Assembly (NCBI RefSeq): GCF_914271435.1 | Contig: NZ_CAJZAI010000010.1 | Coordinates: 1 to 64,000 of the forward strand | Length of the DNA: 64,000 nt | Reading direction: 5' to 3' | Origin: Cupriavidus laharis | GTDB lineage: Bacteria > Pseudomonadota > Gammaproteobacteria > Burkholderiales > Burkholderiaceae | Part shown: positions 18,057 through 28,891 of the stretch, in pieces | Layout of the letters: each line of letters begins with the position of its first letter | Numbering within the stretch: the first letter of the stretch is position 1 | Notes under the pieces: model-generated | Seen by the model: the letters and a program-made list of their open reading frames with translations, nothing else | Databases searched by the model: none | Told to the model about the DNA's origin: nothing | Program-made: the position numbers and the translations under genes

Positions 18057-18263
18057 GCTTTCAGAGCAAGCAACAAGCGATAGCCGCTGGCGATTACCGT
18101 CATGCAGCTGTCAACAGGCGGCGGTACAACGGAGCGTTTTTGTGCGCCGTGCCGTCGAGTAAGTGGTCACCCGGCGAATTTGCTGTTCATGCATGCAAGC
18201 TAGTTGGTGGCCGGAGAGCGGAGACAACAAACCGCGCTCTCAACTGAATCTAAAGGAAAGAAG
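18057..18263 (+). promoter_or_regulatory. rpsL-rpsG spacer, possible S7 autoregulatory site
   Basis: A 207-base non-coding spacer inside the str operon. In E. coli the rpsL-rpsG spacer contains the S7 binding site that couples and represses rpsG translation. The position and length suggest the same; I did not identify the specific fold. Confidence 0.3.
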
Positions 18264-18734
18264 ATGCCACGTCGTCGTGAAGTCCCGAAGCGGGACGTTC
18301 TGCCTGATCCGAAGTTCGGCAATGTTGAAGTTGCCAAGTTCATGAACGTGCTGATGCTGGACGGCAAGAAGTCGGTTGCCGAACGCATCGTGTACGGCGC
18401 ATTCGACCAGATCGAGAAGAAGGCAGGCAAGGCCCCCATCGAAGTGTTCTCCGTTGCGATCAACAACGTGAAGCCGGTGGTGGAAGTGAAGAGCCGTCGC
18501 GTGGGCGGCGCCAACTATCAGGTTCCGGTCGAAGTCCGTCCGTCGCGTCGTTTGGCATTGGCGATGCGCTGGCTGCGCGAGGCCGCGAAGAAACGCAGCG
18601 AGAAGTCGATGGCGCTGCGCCTGGCAGGTGAGCTGCTGGAAGCATCGGAAGGTCGTGGCGGCGCGATGAAGAAGCGTGACGAAGTGCACCGCATGGCCGA
18701 AGCCAACAAGGCGTTCTCGCACTTCCGCTTCTAA
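18264..18734 (+). CDS. rpsG: 30S ribosomal protein S7
   Basis: 156 residues, the standard length, starting [21 protein letters not shown]7 nucleates assembly of the 3' domain of 16S rRNA and contacts the E-site tRNA. The ATG at 18264 is preceded by aaaggaaag; earlier in-frame starts add an extension not found in the family. fusA follows after 117 bases. Confidence 0.97.
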   Translation: MPRRREVPKRDVLPDPKFGNVEVAKFMNVLMLDGKKSVAERIVYGAFDQIEKKAGKAPIEVFSVAINNVKPVVEVKSRRVGGANYQVPVEVRPSRRLALAMRWLREAAKKRSEKSMALRLAGELLEASEGRGGAMKKRDEVHRMAEANKAFSHFRF

Positions 18735-18851
18735 AGCGCGCGAAAACACTGTTGGTTGCCGGGCGGGCTGTGTTTTCACACATCTCGCCCGTTTGTGTTA
18801 AGGGCGCAGGTCATGAGATTTCTGCGCCTCATGGACGAATAGAGGATTAAA

Positions 18852-20960
<2,109 letters not shown>

Positions 20961-20970
20961 TTGGAAGTTT

Positions 20971-20996
20971 GCCGCCGCGCCTGCCGGTGCGGCGGC
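20971..20996 (+). other. fusA-tuf intergenic stem-loop
   Basis: Perfect arms gccgccgc (20971-20978) and gcggcggc (20989-20996) without a U-run. More likely an mRNA processing or stability element than a terminator. Confidence 0.5.
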
Positions 20997-21036
20997 GCGA
21001 TGAAACAACAAGACTGCATTCCTATCAGGAGCTAAA

Positions 21037-22233
21037 AAATGGCAAAGGAAAAGTTCGAGCGGACCAAGCCGCACGTGAACGTTGGTACGATTGGTCACGT
21101 TGACCACGGCAAGACCACGCTGACCGCAGCGATCGCCACGGTGCTGGCAGCGAAGTTCGGCGGTGCCGCCAAGAAGTACGACGAAATCGACGCAGCGCCG
21201 GAAGAGAAGGCACGCGGTATTACCATCAACACCGCCCACGTCGAGTACGAAACGGCCAACCGCCACTACGCGCACGTTGACTGCCCGGGCCACGCCGACT
21301 ACGTGAAGAACATGATCACGGGGGCTGCCCAGATGGACGGCGCGATCCTGGTGTGCTCGGCCGCTGACGGCCCGATGCCGCAAACGCGCGAGCACATCCT
21401 GCTGGCCCGTCAGGTTGGCGTGCCGTACATCATCGTGTTCCTGAACAAGTGCGACATGGTGGACGACGCGGAACTGCTCGAGCTGGTCGAGATGGAAGTG
21501 CGCGAACTGCTGAGCAAGTACGAGTTCCCCGGCGACGACACCCCGATCATCAAGGGTTCGGCCAAGCTGGCGCTGGAAGGCGACAAGGGCGAACTGGGCG
21601 AAGTGGCCATCATGAACCTGGCCGACGCGCTGGACACCTACATCCCGACGCCGGAGCGTGCCGTTGACGGTACCTTCCTGATGCCGGTGGAAGACGTGTT
21701 CTCGATCTCGGGTCGCGGCACCGTGGTGACCGGCCGTATCGAGCGCGGCGTGATCAAGGTCGGCGAGGAAATCGAAATCGTCGGTATTCGCCCGACCGTG
21801 AAGACCACCTGCACCGGCGTGGAAATGTTCCGCAAGCTGCTGGACCAGGGCCAGGCTGGCGACAACGTCGGTCTGCTGCTGCGCGGCACCAAGCGTGAAG
21901 ACGTCGAGCGCGGCCAGGTGCTGTGCAAGCCGGGTTCGATCAAGCCGCACACCCACTTCACCGGCGAGGTGTACATCCTGTCGAAGGACGAAGGCGGCCG
22001 CCACACCCCGTTCTTCAACAACTACCGCCCGCAGTTCTACTTCCGTACGACCGACGTGACTGGCTCGATCGAGCTGCCGGCGGACAAGGAAATGGTGATG
22101 CCGGGTGACAACGTGTCGATCACCGTCAAGCTGATCGCCCCGATCGCCATGGAAGAAGGTCTGCGCTTCGCCATCCGTGAAGGCGGTCGTACCGTCGGCG
22201 CCGGCGTCGTGGCAAAGATCCTCGACTAAGCAA
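21037..22233 (+). repeat. tuf duplication, copy 2 of 2
   Basis: Direct repeat of 695-1891 in the same orientation, about 20 kb apart. Homologous recombination between the copies would delete or duplicate rpoBC and most of the str operon, so the arrangement is also a potential rearrangement site. Confidence 0.9.
21039..22229 (+). CDS. tuf: elongation factor Tu, copy 2
   Basis: 396 residues, the same protein as the copy at 697, here in the str operon position (tufA of enterics). An aggagctaaaa ribosome-binding region replaces the one in front of copy 1, so the two genes share coding sequence but not translation signals. rpsJ follows after 78 bases and is probably co-transcribed. Confidence 0.98.
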   Translation: MAKEKFERTKPHVNVGTIGHVDHGKTTLTAAIATVLAAKFGGAAKKYDEIDAAPEEKARGITINTAHVEYETANRHYAHVDCPGHADYVKNMITGAAQMDGAILVCSAADGPMPQTREHILLARQVGVPYIIVFLNKCDMVDDAELLELVEMEVRELLSKYEFPGDDTPIIKGSAKLALEGDKGELGEVAIMNLADALDTYIPTPERAVDGTFLMPVEDVFSISGRGTVVTGRIERGVIKVGEEIEIVGIRPTVKTTCTGVEMFRKLLDQGQAGDNVGLLLRGTKREDVERGQVLCKPGSIKPHTHFTGEVYILSKDEGGRHTPFFNNYRPQFYFRTTDVTGSIELPADKEMVMPGDNVSITVKLIAPIAMEEGLRFAIREGGRTVGAGVVAKILD

Positions 22234-22240
22234 CTTCCTG

Positions 22241-22262
22241 GGACATGCCCGCGGGCATGTCC
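22241..22262 (+). other. 22-base palindrome between tuf and rpsJ
   Basis: Arms ggacatgccc and gggcatgtcc around a central gc form a perfect palindrome, followed by cctttg. As RNA it gives a strong hairpin with a weak tail; partial termination or 3'-end protection of the tuf message is possible. Confidence 0.5.
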
Positions 22263-22307
22263 CCTTTGATCCGGGCACATTGCCCATCGCTCTTTTAAGG
22301 AAATATC

Positions 22308-22616
22308 ATGCAGAACCAGAAGATCCGTATCCGCCTGAAGGCTTTCGACTACCGCCTGATCGACCAGTCGGCCGCCGAAATCGTGGATACCGCCAAGCGT
22401 ACCGGCGCGATCGTCAAGGGTCCGGTGCCCCTGCCGACCCGCATCCAGCGCTTCGACATCCTGCGTTCGCCGCACGTCAACAAGACCAGCCGCGATCAGT
22501 TCGAGATCCGCACCCACCAGCGCCTGATGGACATCGTCGACCCTACCGACAAGACCGTCGACGCGCTGATGAAGCTCGACCTGCCGGCAGGCGTGGACGT
22601 CGAGATCAAGGTGTAA
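22308..22616 (+). CDS. rpsJ: 30S ribosomal protein S10
   Basis: 102 residues beginning [19 protein letters not shown], typical S10; the protein also works as NusE in antitermination. The ATG follows taaggaaatatc. Usually S10 is the first gene of the S10 operon and is followed directly by rplC. Here a strong terminator follows, and the next + strand ribosomal gene is rplC about 5.6 kb away, so rpsJ now behaves as the last gene of the str operon. Confidence 0.97.
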   Translation: MQNQKIRIRLKAFDYRLIDQSAAEIVDTAKRTGAIVKGPVPLPTRIQRFDILRSPHVNKTSRDQFEIRTHQRLMDIVDPTDKTVDALMKLDLPAGVDVEIKV

Positions 22617-22651
22617 TCATGCTTCGGGCCGCGCCAGCGGCCTGCTGCAGC

Positions 22652-22686
22652 AAAAACGGCGAACTTCGGTTCGCCGTTTTTGTTTT
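22652..22686 (+). terminator. terminator after rpsJ (bidirectional)
   Basis: Arms aaaaacggcgaa (22652-22663) and ttcgccgttttt (22670-22681), then gtttt. The A-run and T-run on both sides allow it to serve rpsJ on the + strand and the convergent AraC-type gene on the - strand. Confidence 0.9.
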
Positions 22687-22712
22687 GTGGCTGAGGGGCG
22701 GACTTGCGCCGA

Positions 22713-23726
22713 TCAGCCTTGCCCGCGCCGCCGCAACGTCTGCGCAGGGCATTCCCCGAACGCACGCCGATACTCCGCGCTGAATCGCCCCAGATGCGCA
22801 AAGCCCCAGCGCAGCGCGGCTTCGGTGACCGACGACAGCCTCCAGTCATTGAGCAGGTCATGCCGCACGCGTTCGAGTCGCACGGTACGCAGGTAGGCCA
22901 TCGGACTCAAGCCGCGATGTTCGCGGAATCCTGCATACAGGCTGCGCAGGCTGACGCCTGCCACTTCCGCCAGCAATGCGGGAGTCAACGCCGCTTCTGC
23001 ATGCGCATGGATGTACTCCTCCACGACTTTCACATGGCGTGGCGCCAGTGGCTTGCCGTGCTGCCGCAGCGCGTCGGTCAGGCTGTGCGGCTGGAAGGTC
23101 AGCAGCGTTCCAATCACAAGCTGTTCAAGCTGGCACAACGTCATGGGATGGCTCGCGGCCTCCGGCGCATGGTCGAGCATGTCGGCCAGGTACTGCACGA
23201 GTGATTGCCATCCGGCGCGGCGCCATGCCATGCCGAGCTGGAACCGCAGCGGCTGGTTCGGTCTGCGTCCCAGATACGCTGCGCACACGCGTTCCAGTGC
23301 ACTGCGTTCGATGCGGACGATAAGCTGGTCGCAGTCCGCGCTCCAGCGCATGCGTAGCCCTTCGCTCGGCGTCAGGACCGAGGCGAGTTCAGGGTCCGAG
23401 AGGATGTGCTGCCCGCCGCAGTGAATGTCAGCCTGTCCTGCCACCGGCATCTGCACCAGCAGGAAGTCGCCGAGGGGGCCGGGGTCGATGGTCACGTCGC
23501 CGCCGTAGGCGAGCCGGTTGAACGAAACCGCACCCAGCGGAGCGTGATGCATGCGTGCATGCAGCGTGTTGCCATGCAGCGTGAGTCGGTGAGGCTTGAA
23601 CACGGCGCCGACCGCCGCGCGCGTGGCATCGAGGTCGTCGGAATCGAACACCTGCCGTGCCGTGTCGTGAAGCAGGGCGCCTGCCAGCGGCGCCATGGCC
23701 GGGGCAGTGGGGGGCATCTGCAGCAT
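22713..23726 (-). CDS. AraC/XylS-family transcriptional regulator (IifR-like)
   Basis: 337 residues. The N-terminal part (about 25-215) resembles the AraC_binding_2 sensor domain of XylS-type regulators. The C-terminal 100 residues form the double helix-turn-helix AraC domain ([19 protein letters not shown], and [21 protein letters not shown] in the second motif). I start at the ATG at 23726, which has aggag seven bases upstream; an ATG at 23780 would add 18 residues. It is divergent from the four-gene catabolic operon and most likely its activator. The inducer is unknown; indole or a metabolite is the inference from context. It ends at the shared terminator behind rpsJ. Confidence 0.88.
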   Translation of the reverse strand: MLQMPPTAPAMAPLAGALLHDTARQVFDSDDLDATRAAVGAVFKPHRLTLHGNTLHARMHHAPLGAVSFNRLAYGGDVTIDPGPLGDFLLVQMPVAGQADIHCGGQHILSDPELASVLTPSEGLRMRWSADCDQLIVRIERSALERVCAAYLGRRPNQPLRFQLGMAWRRAGWQSLVQYLADMLDHAPEAASHPMTLCQLEQLVIGTLLTFQPHSLTDALRQHGKPLAPRHVKVVEEYIHAHAEAALTPALLAEVAGVSLRSLYAGFREHRGLSPMAYLRTVRLERVRHDLLNDWRLSSVTEAALRWGFAHLGRFSAEYRRAFGECPAQTLRRRGQG

Positions 23727-23916
23727 GTCTCGCTCCTGGCGGGCCGGCCGGGACGCTGCCGCTTGCCGGGGAACCGCCACGGCTCAACGTGCGCGCCGCC
23801 TGATTCCGGCGACTGTCCGCATGCTGGCACGGTGCGTGGCGGCGGACTCGCTGCGCACCACTATAGCGGATTTGCTCCGGCAGCCTGCATGTGGCTTGAA
23901 CAGGGACGCACTTTCC

Positions 23917-23951
23917 TGCACTAATCGGATAGTCGCTGCGTCAGGCGGCTA
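23917..23951 (+). promoter_or_regulatory. two XylS-type direct repeats (activator site)
   Basis: TGCA-N6-GGATA (23917-23931) and TGCG-N6-GGCTA (23937-23951) are direct repeats 20 bases apart. They match the TGCA-N6-GGNTA half-sites used by XylS-type activators, whose classical pair is 21 bases apart. They lie in the 314-base divergent spacer between regulator and operon. A poor -10-like catcat lies about 22 bases after the second repeat, as expected where the activator replaces a -35. Confidence 0.65.
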
Positions 23952-24040
23952 GTTTGCTGCAGTGCGGGTCTCCCATCATGAAGGCAAGGGCGGAGGCGCG
24001 CACGGCGGCCGTACCCACAGAACCTACAGGAGCAGAAGGC

Positions 24041-25270
24041 ATGGGCCAGACCATCCAGATCCAGACTCAGGACGGCAGTTTCAGCGGCTATCTCGCCACC
24101 CCGGCGGCAGGCAAGGGCCCCGGCATCGTGTTGTGCCAGGAAATCTTCGGGGTCAACGCCACCATGAAGCAGGTGGCCGACTATTACGCCGAGGAAGGCT
24201 ATACCGTGCTGGTGCCGGACCTGTTCTGGCGCATCGCGCCCGGGATCGAGCTGACCGACCGCGGCGAGGACTTCCAGCGCGCGCTCGGGCTGTACCAGCA
24301 GTTCGATGAAGACAAGGGGGTGCAGGACGTGGGCGCAGCCCTCGCCGCGCTCCGTCAACGGCCAGAATGCGTGGGGCAGACCGGCGTGCTGGGCTTCTGC
24401 CTGGGCGGAAAGCTGGCCTACCTGGCAGCGTGCCGGCTGCCGGACGTGGCTTGTGCCGTGGGGTACTACGGCGTAGGGATCGAACATGCCCTTGCCGAGG
24501 CGGCCAATATCCGCGGCCGGCTGGCGTTGCATATCGCCGAGTGCGATGGCTTCTGCCCGCCCGAGGCACAGGCGCAGATCCTTGAATCGCTGGGCGGACG
24601 GCCGGGCATCGAGCTCTACGTGTATCCGGGCATGGACCACGCGTTCGCGCGCGTTGGCGGCGAGCACTTCGACAAGGCTTCGGCGCTGATGGCACACCAG
24701 CGGTCCATCGCGGCGTATCGCTGCGAAATGGGCCCGCACTATGACTTCTCCGCGCTGTGGGACAAGCACTGCGAGTACGAATTCGCCACGCGCGATGTCG
24801 ATGCCACCATGGCCACGATGGTGGCCGAGCCCTATGTGAACCACATCCCGACCATGACCGGCGGCGTCGGGTATCGACAGCTCAAGCGCTTCTACCAGCA
24901 CCACTTCGTCCACAGCAATCCGCCGGACACGACGCTGATTCCGCTCTCGCGCACCATCGGTGCGAGCCAGGTGGTCGACGAGATGCTGTTCTGCTTTACC
25001 CACACCTGCGAAATCGACTGGATGCTGCCCGGCGTGCCGCCGACCGGCAAGCGCGTGGAGATCCCGCTGATTGCCATCGTCAAGTTCCGAGGCGACAAGC
25101 TCTACCACGAGCATATCTACTGGGACCAGGCCAGCGTGCTGGTGCAGATCGGCAAGCTCGATCCGAAGGGTTTGCCGGTGGCGGGTGTGGAGACGGCGCG
25201 CAAGCTGCTCGATGAAACGCAGCCCTCGAACACGCTGATGGCGCGCTGGAGCGAGAGCGAAGGCAAATGA
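24041..25270 (+). CDS. iifA: dienelactone hydrolase/SnoaL fusion protein (IifA-like)
   Basis: 409 residues in two parts. Residues 1-225 are a dienelactone hydrolase alpha/beta fold with nucleophile elbow GFCLGG (C120), D169 and H200 as the remaining triad, and E34 in LCQEIFG. Residues about 235-400 resemble an NTF2/SnoaL-like domain. ATG 24041 has aggag upstream. In the Acinetobacter iif cluster, IifA converts 3-hydroxyindolin-2-one to anthranilate without a cofactor; the assignment here rests on gene order and is inferred, not proven. First gene of the operon, 78 bases before the dehydrogenase gene. Confidence 0.8.
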   Translation: MGQTIQIQTQDGSFSGYLATPAAGKGPGIVLCQEIFGVNATMKQVADYYAEEGYTVLVPDLFWRIAPGIELTDRGEDFQRALGLYQQFDEDKGVQDVGAALAALRQRPECVGQTGVLGFCLGGKLAYLAACRLPDVACAVGYYGVGIEHALAEAANIRGRLALHIAECDGFCPPEAQAQILESLGGRPGIELYVYPGMDHAFARVGGEHFDKASALMAHQRSIAAYRCEMGPHYDFSALWDKHCEYEFATRDVDATMATMVAEPYVNHIPTMTGGVGYRQLKRFYQHHFVHSNPPDTTLIPLSRTIGASQVVDEMLFCFTHTCEIDWMLPGVPPTGKRVEIPLIAIVKFRGDKLYHEHIYWDQASVLVQIGKLDPKGLPVAGVETARKLLDETQPSNTLMARWSESEGK

Positions 25271-25348
25271 CGGCTTGCCGCCTGCGGCGGCCGGAAGCCG
25301 GGGTGGCCCGCAGAGGCCACCCGGCATTTCACGAGAGGAGACACCATC

Positions 25349-26137
25349 ATGAAAGGCTTGCAGGGCAAAGTTGCAATCATCACGGGTGGCGCCACGCTGA
25401 TCGGCGCCGGCGTCGCCCGCGCGTTCGCCGAGGCGGGTACGCGCGTGGCGATCCTCGATATCGATGCCGCCGGCGGTGAGCGCGTCGCGGCGGCGCTGGG
25501 GCCGATGGCCATGTTCGTTCCCGCGGACATTACGCAGGATGAACAGATCCGCGATGCTGTGACACAGGTGGCCAGCCACTTCGGCGGTGTGGATTTCCTT
25601 GTGAACCTGGCCTGCACCTACCTCGATGACGGCTTCCGTTCCACGCGTGCCGACTGGCTCGCGGCGCTCGACGTGAACGTGGTCTCGGGTGTGATGCTCG
25701 CGCAGGCCGTGCACCCGCATATGCGTGCGCGCGGCGGCGGGGCCATTGTCAATTTCACCAGCATCTCGGCGAGGGTCGCGCAGACGGGGCGATGGCTCTA
25801 CCCGGTCTCGAAGGCCGCCATGGCGCAGCTCACGCGCAGCATGGCGATGGATCTTGCGCCGGACCGCATCCGCGTCAACGCTGTGTCGCCGGGCTGGACC
25901 TGGTGCCGGCTGATGGACGAGGTCAGCGGCGGCAATCGCGCCCGCACCGATGCCGTGGCGGCGCCGTTCCACCTGCTCGGCCGCGTCGGCGAGCCGGACG
26001 AGGTCGCGCAGGTCGTGCTGTTCCTGTGCTCGGACCACGCCAGCTTCGTTACCGGCGCGGACTATGCCGTCGACGGCGGCTACTCCGCGATGGGCCCCGA
26101 ACAGAACGTACCCGCCATCGGCAAGCTCGAGGGCTGA
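25349..26137 (+). CDS. iifB: short-chain dehydrogenase/reductase (IifB-like)
   Basis: 262-residue classical SDR. The nucleotide-binding motif TGGATLIGAG spans 12-21, N110 and S138 are in the expected active-site positions, and Y151-x3-K155 (YPVSK) is the catalytic pair. The usual NNAG motif is replaced by NLAC (86-89). In the iif pathway IifB acts on the indole oxidation product (a dihydrodiol) and prevents indigo formation; that role is inferred from order and neighbours. A gaggag site lies nine bases before the ATG. Confidence 0.85.
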   Translation: MKGLQGKVAIITGGATLIGAGVARAFAEAGTRVAILDIDAAGGERVAAALGPMAMFVPADITQDEQIRDAVTQVASHFGGVDFLVNLACTYLDDGFRSTRADWLAALDVNVVSGVMLAQAVHPHMRARGGGAIVNFTSISARVAQTGRWLYPVSKAAMAQLTRSMAMDLAPDRIRVNAVSPGWTWCRLMDEVSGGNRARTDAVAAPFHLLGRVGEPDEVAQVVLFLCSDHASFVTGADYAVDGGYSAMGPEQNVPAIGKLEG

Positions 26138-26171
26138 GCCGCCATACCGAACACAGACCACGGAGACAACC

Positions 26172-27413
26172 ATGAGCCAACGCATTGCCATCGTCGGTGC
26201 CGGCCAGTCGGGTTTGCAGATGGCCCTGGGCCTGCAGGCCAGGGGCTATCGTGTGACGTTGCTGTCCAACCGCACCCCGAACCAGATCCGCGCGGGCAAG
26301 GTGATGTCCAGCCAGTGCATGTTCGACCGCGCGCTGCAGACCGAGCGCGATCTCGATCTCAACTGGTGGGAGGACGCGTGCCCGCCGGTGGAAGGCATCG
26401 GCCTGGCCGTACCACATCCCGAACAGGCGGGCGCAAAGGTGATCGACTGGGCCGCGCGGCTGGATCGTCCTGCGCAGGCAGTCGACCAGCGCCTGAAGAT
26501 GCCGGCATGGATGGAAGCATTCGCCGACCGCGGCGGCGACCTGCGCATTGTCGATGTCGGCGTGGATGAGCTCGAGGCGCTGACACAGGAGCACGACCTC
26601 GTGCTGCTTGCGGCGGGCAAGGGCGAGATCGTCAGCCGCTTCGAGCGGGATGCCGCGCGCAGTCCGTTCAGCGCGCCGCAGCGCGCGCTGGCGCTGACCT
26701 ACGTGACCGGCATGGTGCCGCGCACGCCGTTCTCGCGGGTCTGCTTCAACCTGATCCCGGGCGTGGGCGAGTACTTCGTGTTCCCTGCGCTTACGCTGTC
26801 CGGCCCGTGCGAGATCATGGTGTTCGAGGGTATTCCCGGCGGTCCCATGGATCGCTGGTCCGACGCGCGCACGCCGGAAGCGCACCTCGAGGAAAGCCTG
26901 CGGATCCTGCGTACCTACCTGCCGTGGGAAGCGGCGCGCTGCGATAGCGTGGCGCTGACGGACGCCAACAGCATCCTGTCGGGCCGCTTCGCGCCCACGG
27001 TGCGCAAGCCGGTGCTGACGCTGCCGTCCGGCCGGCAGGTATTCGGCATGGCGGACGCCGTGGTCGTCAACGACCCCATCACAGGACAAGGTTCGAATAA
27101 CGCGGCCAAGTGCTGCAAGGTCTATCTCGACGCGATCCTCGCGCATGGCGACCCTCCGTTCGATGCGGCGTGGATGACGGCCACGTTCGAGCGGTACTGG
27201 CAGTATGCGAGCAATGTGGTGACCTGGACCAATTCGCTGCTGACGCCACCGCCGCCCCATATCCTTGGGCTGCTCGGCGCCGCGGGCCAGTCACCGGCGC
27301 TGGCCAGCCGCATTGCCAACGGATTCGACAATCCGCCCGACTTCTTTCCCTGGTGGATCGACCCGGCAGCGTGCCAGCAGCTGATCGACCAGCAACTGGC
27401 CAAGGCAGCGTGA
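26172..27413 (+). CDS. iifC: StyA-like FAD-dependent indole/styrene monooxygenase (IifC-like)
   Basis: 413 residues, close to the 415 of styrene monooxygenase StyA. The Rossmann motif GAGQSG (9-14) binds FAD, and the second FAD segment DPITGQGSNNAAK matches the DPxxGQGxN region of the StyA group. These enzymes use FADH2 supplied by a separate reductase to epoxidise styrene or indole. Start ATG 26172 follows cggagacaacc; a long in-frame upstream extension overlaps the dehydrogenase gene and is rejected. The reductase gene follows one base after the stop. Confidence 0.88.
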   Translation: MSQRIAIVGAGQSGLQMALGLQARGYRVTLLSNRTPNQIRAGKVMSSQCMFDRALQTERDLDLNWWEDACPPVEGIGLAVPHPEQAGAKVIDWAARLDRPAQAVDQRLKMPAWMEAFADRGGDLRIVDVGVDELEALTQEHDLVLLAAGKGEIVSRFERDAARSPFSAPQRALALTYVTGMVPRTPFSRVCFNLIPGVGEYFVFPALTLSGPCEIMVFEGIPGGPMDRWSDARTPEAHLEESLRILRTYLPWEAARCDSVALTDANSILSGRFAPTVRKPVLTLPSGRQVFGMADAVVVNDPITGQGSNNAAKCCKVYLDAILAHGDPPFDAAWMTATFERYWQYASNVVTWTNSLLTPPPPHILGLLGAAGQSPALASRIANGFDNPPDFFPWWIDPAACQQLIDQQLAKAA

Positions 27414-27414
27414 C

Positions 27415-27927
27415 ATGGGGGCCGGCATGGAAACCATGAAGCCGCCGCCCGGCGTGGCCGACCCGCGCAGCCTGCGCCGGGTGTGCGGGCGCTTCGCGAC
27501 CGGCGTGGCGGTGATCGGCGCGTGCGCGCCGCAGGGCAGGGCGGTTGGCCTGACCGTGAACTCCTTCGCGTCGCTGTCGCTGGAGCCGCCGCTGATCGTG
27601 TGGAGCCTGGCCCGGCATTCTCCCAATGCCGCGCTGTTCACGCCGGGCGCTCCGTTCGGCGTGAACATCCTGCGCGCCGGCCAGGGTGAACTGGCGCGCC
27701 GCTTCGCCACGCCGCAGGCTGACAAGTTCGCGGGCGTACCGCATTGGCGCTGCCCGCATGGGGTGCCTTATCTTGATGAGGCCTTGGCCCGGCTCTCGTG
27801 CCGTGTCGAACGCGCCGATCCGGCCGGCGATCATTTGCTGATCGTTGGGGCCGTCGAAGATCTTGCCGCGTCCGACGGTGAGCCGCTGGTGTTCTACGGC
27901 GGTGATTTCGTCCGCGTTGCGGCATGA
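27415..27927 (+). CDS. iifD: flavin reductase, partner of the monooxygenase (IifD-like)
   Basis: 170 residues of the flavin reductase-like (StyB/HpaC) family, with the flavin-binding stretch GLTVNSFASLSLEPPLIVW and the C-terminal GDHLLIVGAVEDL. It would reduce FAD with NAD(P)H and hand it to the StyA-like enzyme. ATG 27415 is one base after the previous stop, suggesting coupling; ATG 27427 is an alternative. Last gene of the block. I see no clear terminator after it. Confidence 0.87.
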   Translation: MGAGMETMKPPPGVADPRSLRRVCGRFATGVAVIGACAPQGRAVGLTVNSFASLSLEPPLIVWSLARHSPNAALFTPGAPFGVNILRAGQGELARRFATPQADKFAGVPHWRCPHGVPYLDEALARLSCRVERADPAGDHLLIVGAVEDLAASDGEPLVFYGGDFVRVAA

Positions 27928-28035
27928 TCCGGGTACTTCGGCGGCCATCGCGCCGCCGCAAGTCGGCTTTTCGCCGCAATTTCGCCGAATTCCATTGCCG
28001 CCCGCGCGATCCCCCGCGGAATTCGGCAATTCAGC

Positions 28036-28090
28036 TTGCCCTTCCAAAAGGGCTGCGTTATAGTGTAAGGCTACCCGTGTATCCGGGTAG
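28036..28090 (+). promoter_or_regulatory. promoter and 5' hairpin in front of rplC
   Basis: TTGCCC (28036-28041), 17-base spacer, TATAGT (28059-28064): a near-consensus sigma70 promoter with a start expected near 28071. Exactly there a perfect stem ctacccg (28071-28077)/cgggtag (28084-28090) begins, so the message would have a 5'-terminal hairpin. The 301-base spacer 27928-28228 also holds gccgaattc (27984-27992) paired with gaattcggc (28019-28027). No gene is seen in it. Confidence 0.7.
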
Positions 28091-28228
28091 ATGGGTTGGC
28101 CGTTTTGGCCATGCGCAGTCCTCTTCAGCGCGCCCAATCGCGTGCAAACGCAAACCGCGCATCAGCGCAAACACAGTTTTCGTGTATCAATCAGCCCCGG
28201 CCAATCGCAGCTGGGAATGGAGCAAACC

Positions 28229-28879
28229 ATGAGCCTTGGCCTTGTAGGTCGCAAGGTTGGCATGACCCGTATTTTCACGGACGACGGTGATTCGATTCCC
28301 GTTACCGTGGTCGAGGTCGGCGACAACCGCGTGACGCAAATCAAGACGGACGAGACCGACGGTTACACCGCGGTTCAAGTCACCTTCGGCGCCCGACGCG
28401 CAAGCCGCGTCACCAAGCCGCTGGCGGGTCACCTCGCCAAAGCCGGCGTGGAAGCCGGCGAAATCATCCGCGAATTCCGTATCGATGCAGCCAAGGCTGC
28501 TGAACTGCAAGCTGGCGGTTCGCTATCGGTCGACCTGTTCGAAGTCGGTCAGAAGATCGACGTGCAGGGCGTGACCATCGGTAAGGGCTACGCCGGTACC
28601 ATCAAGCGCTATCACTTCGCCTCCGGCCGTGCCACCCACGGTAACTCGCGCTCGCACAACGTGCCGGGCTCGATCGGTATGGCGCAGGATCCGGGCCGCG
28701 TGTTCCCGGGTAAGCGCATGACCGGTCACCTGGGCGATGTCACCCGCACCGTGCAGAACCTGGAAATCGCCAAGATCGACGCAGAGCGCAAGCTGCTGCT
28801 GGTCAAGGGTGCGATCCCCGGCTCCAAGGGCGGCAAGGTCATCGTTACCCCGGCCGTCAAGGCCAAAGCCAAAGCTTAA
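28229..28879 (+). CDS. rplC: 50S ribosomal protein L3
   Basis: 216 residues beginning [20 protein letters not shown]; the long loop reaching the peptidyl transferase centre ([20 protein letters not shown]) is conserved. ATG 28229 follows tggagcaaacc; starts further upstream are not supported. It is the first gene of the truncated S10 operon, transcribed from its own promoter instead of following rpsJ. Confidence 0.98.
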   Translation: MSLGLVGRKVGMTRIFTDDGDSIPVTVVEVGDNRVTQIKTDETDGYTAVQVTFGARRASRVTKPLAGHLAKAGVEAGEIIREFRIDAAKAAELQAGGSLSVDLFEVGQKIDVQGVTIGKGYAGTIKRYHFASGRATHGNSRSHNVPGSIGMAQDPGRVFPGKRMTGHLGDVTRTVQNLEIAKIDAERKLLLVKGAIPGSKGGKVIVTPAVKAKAKA

Positions 28880-28891
28880 GGAGCGGAAGCA

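Noticed and set aside
22713..27927. Insertion sequence or transposon ends around the catabolic block
   Set aside because: I looked for transposase or integrase genes, terminal inverted repeats and target duplications at both edges and saw none; how the block was inserted is not visible.
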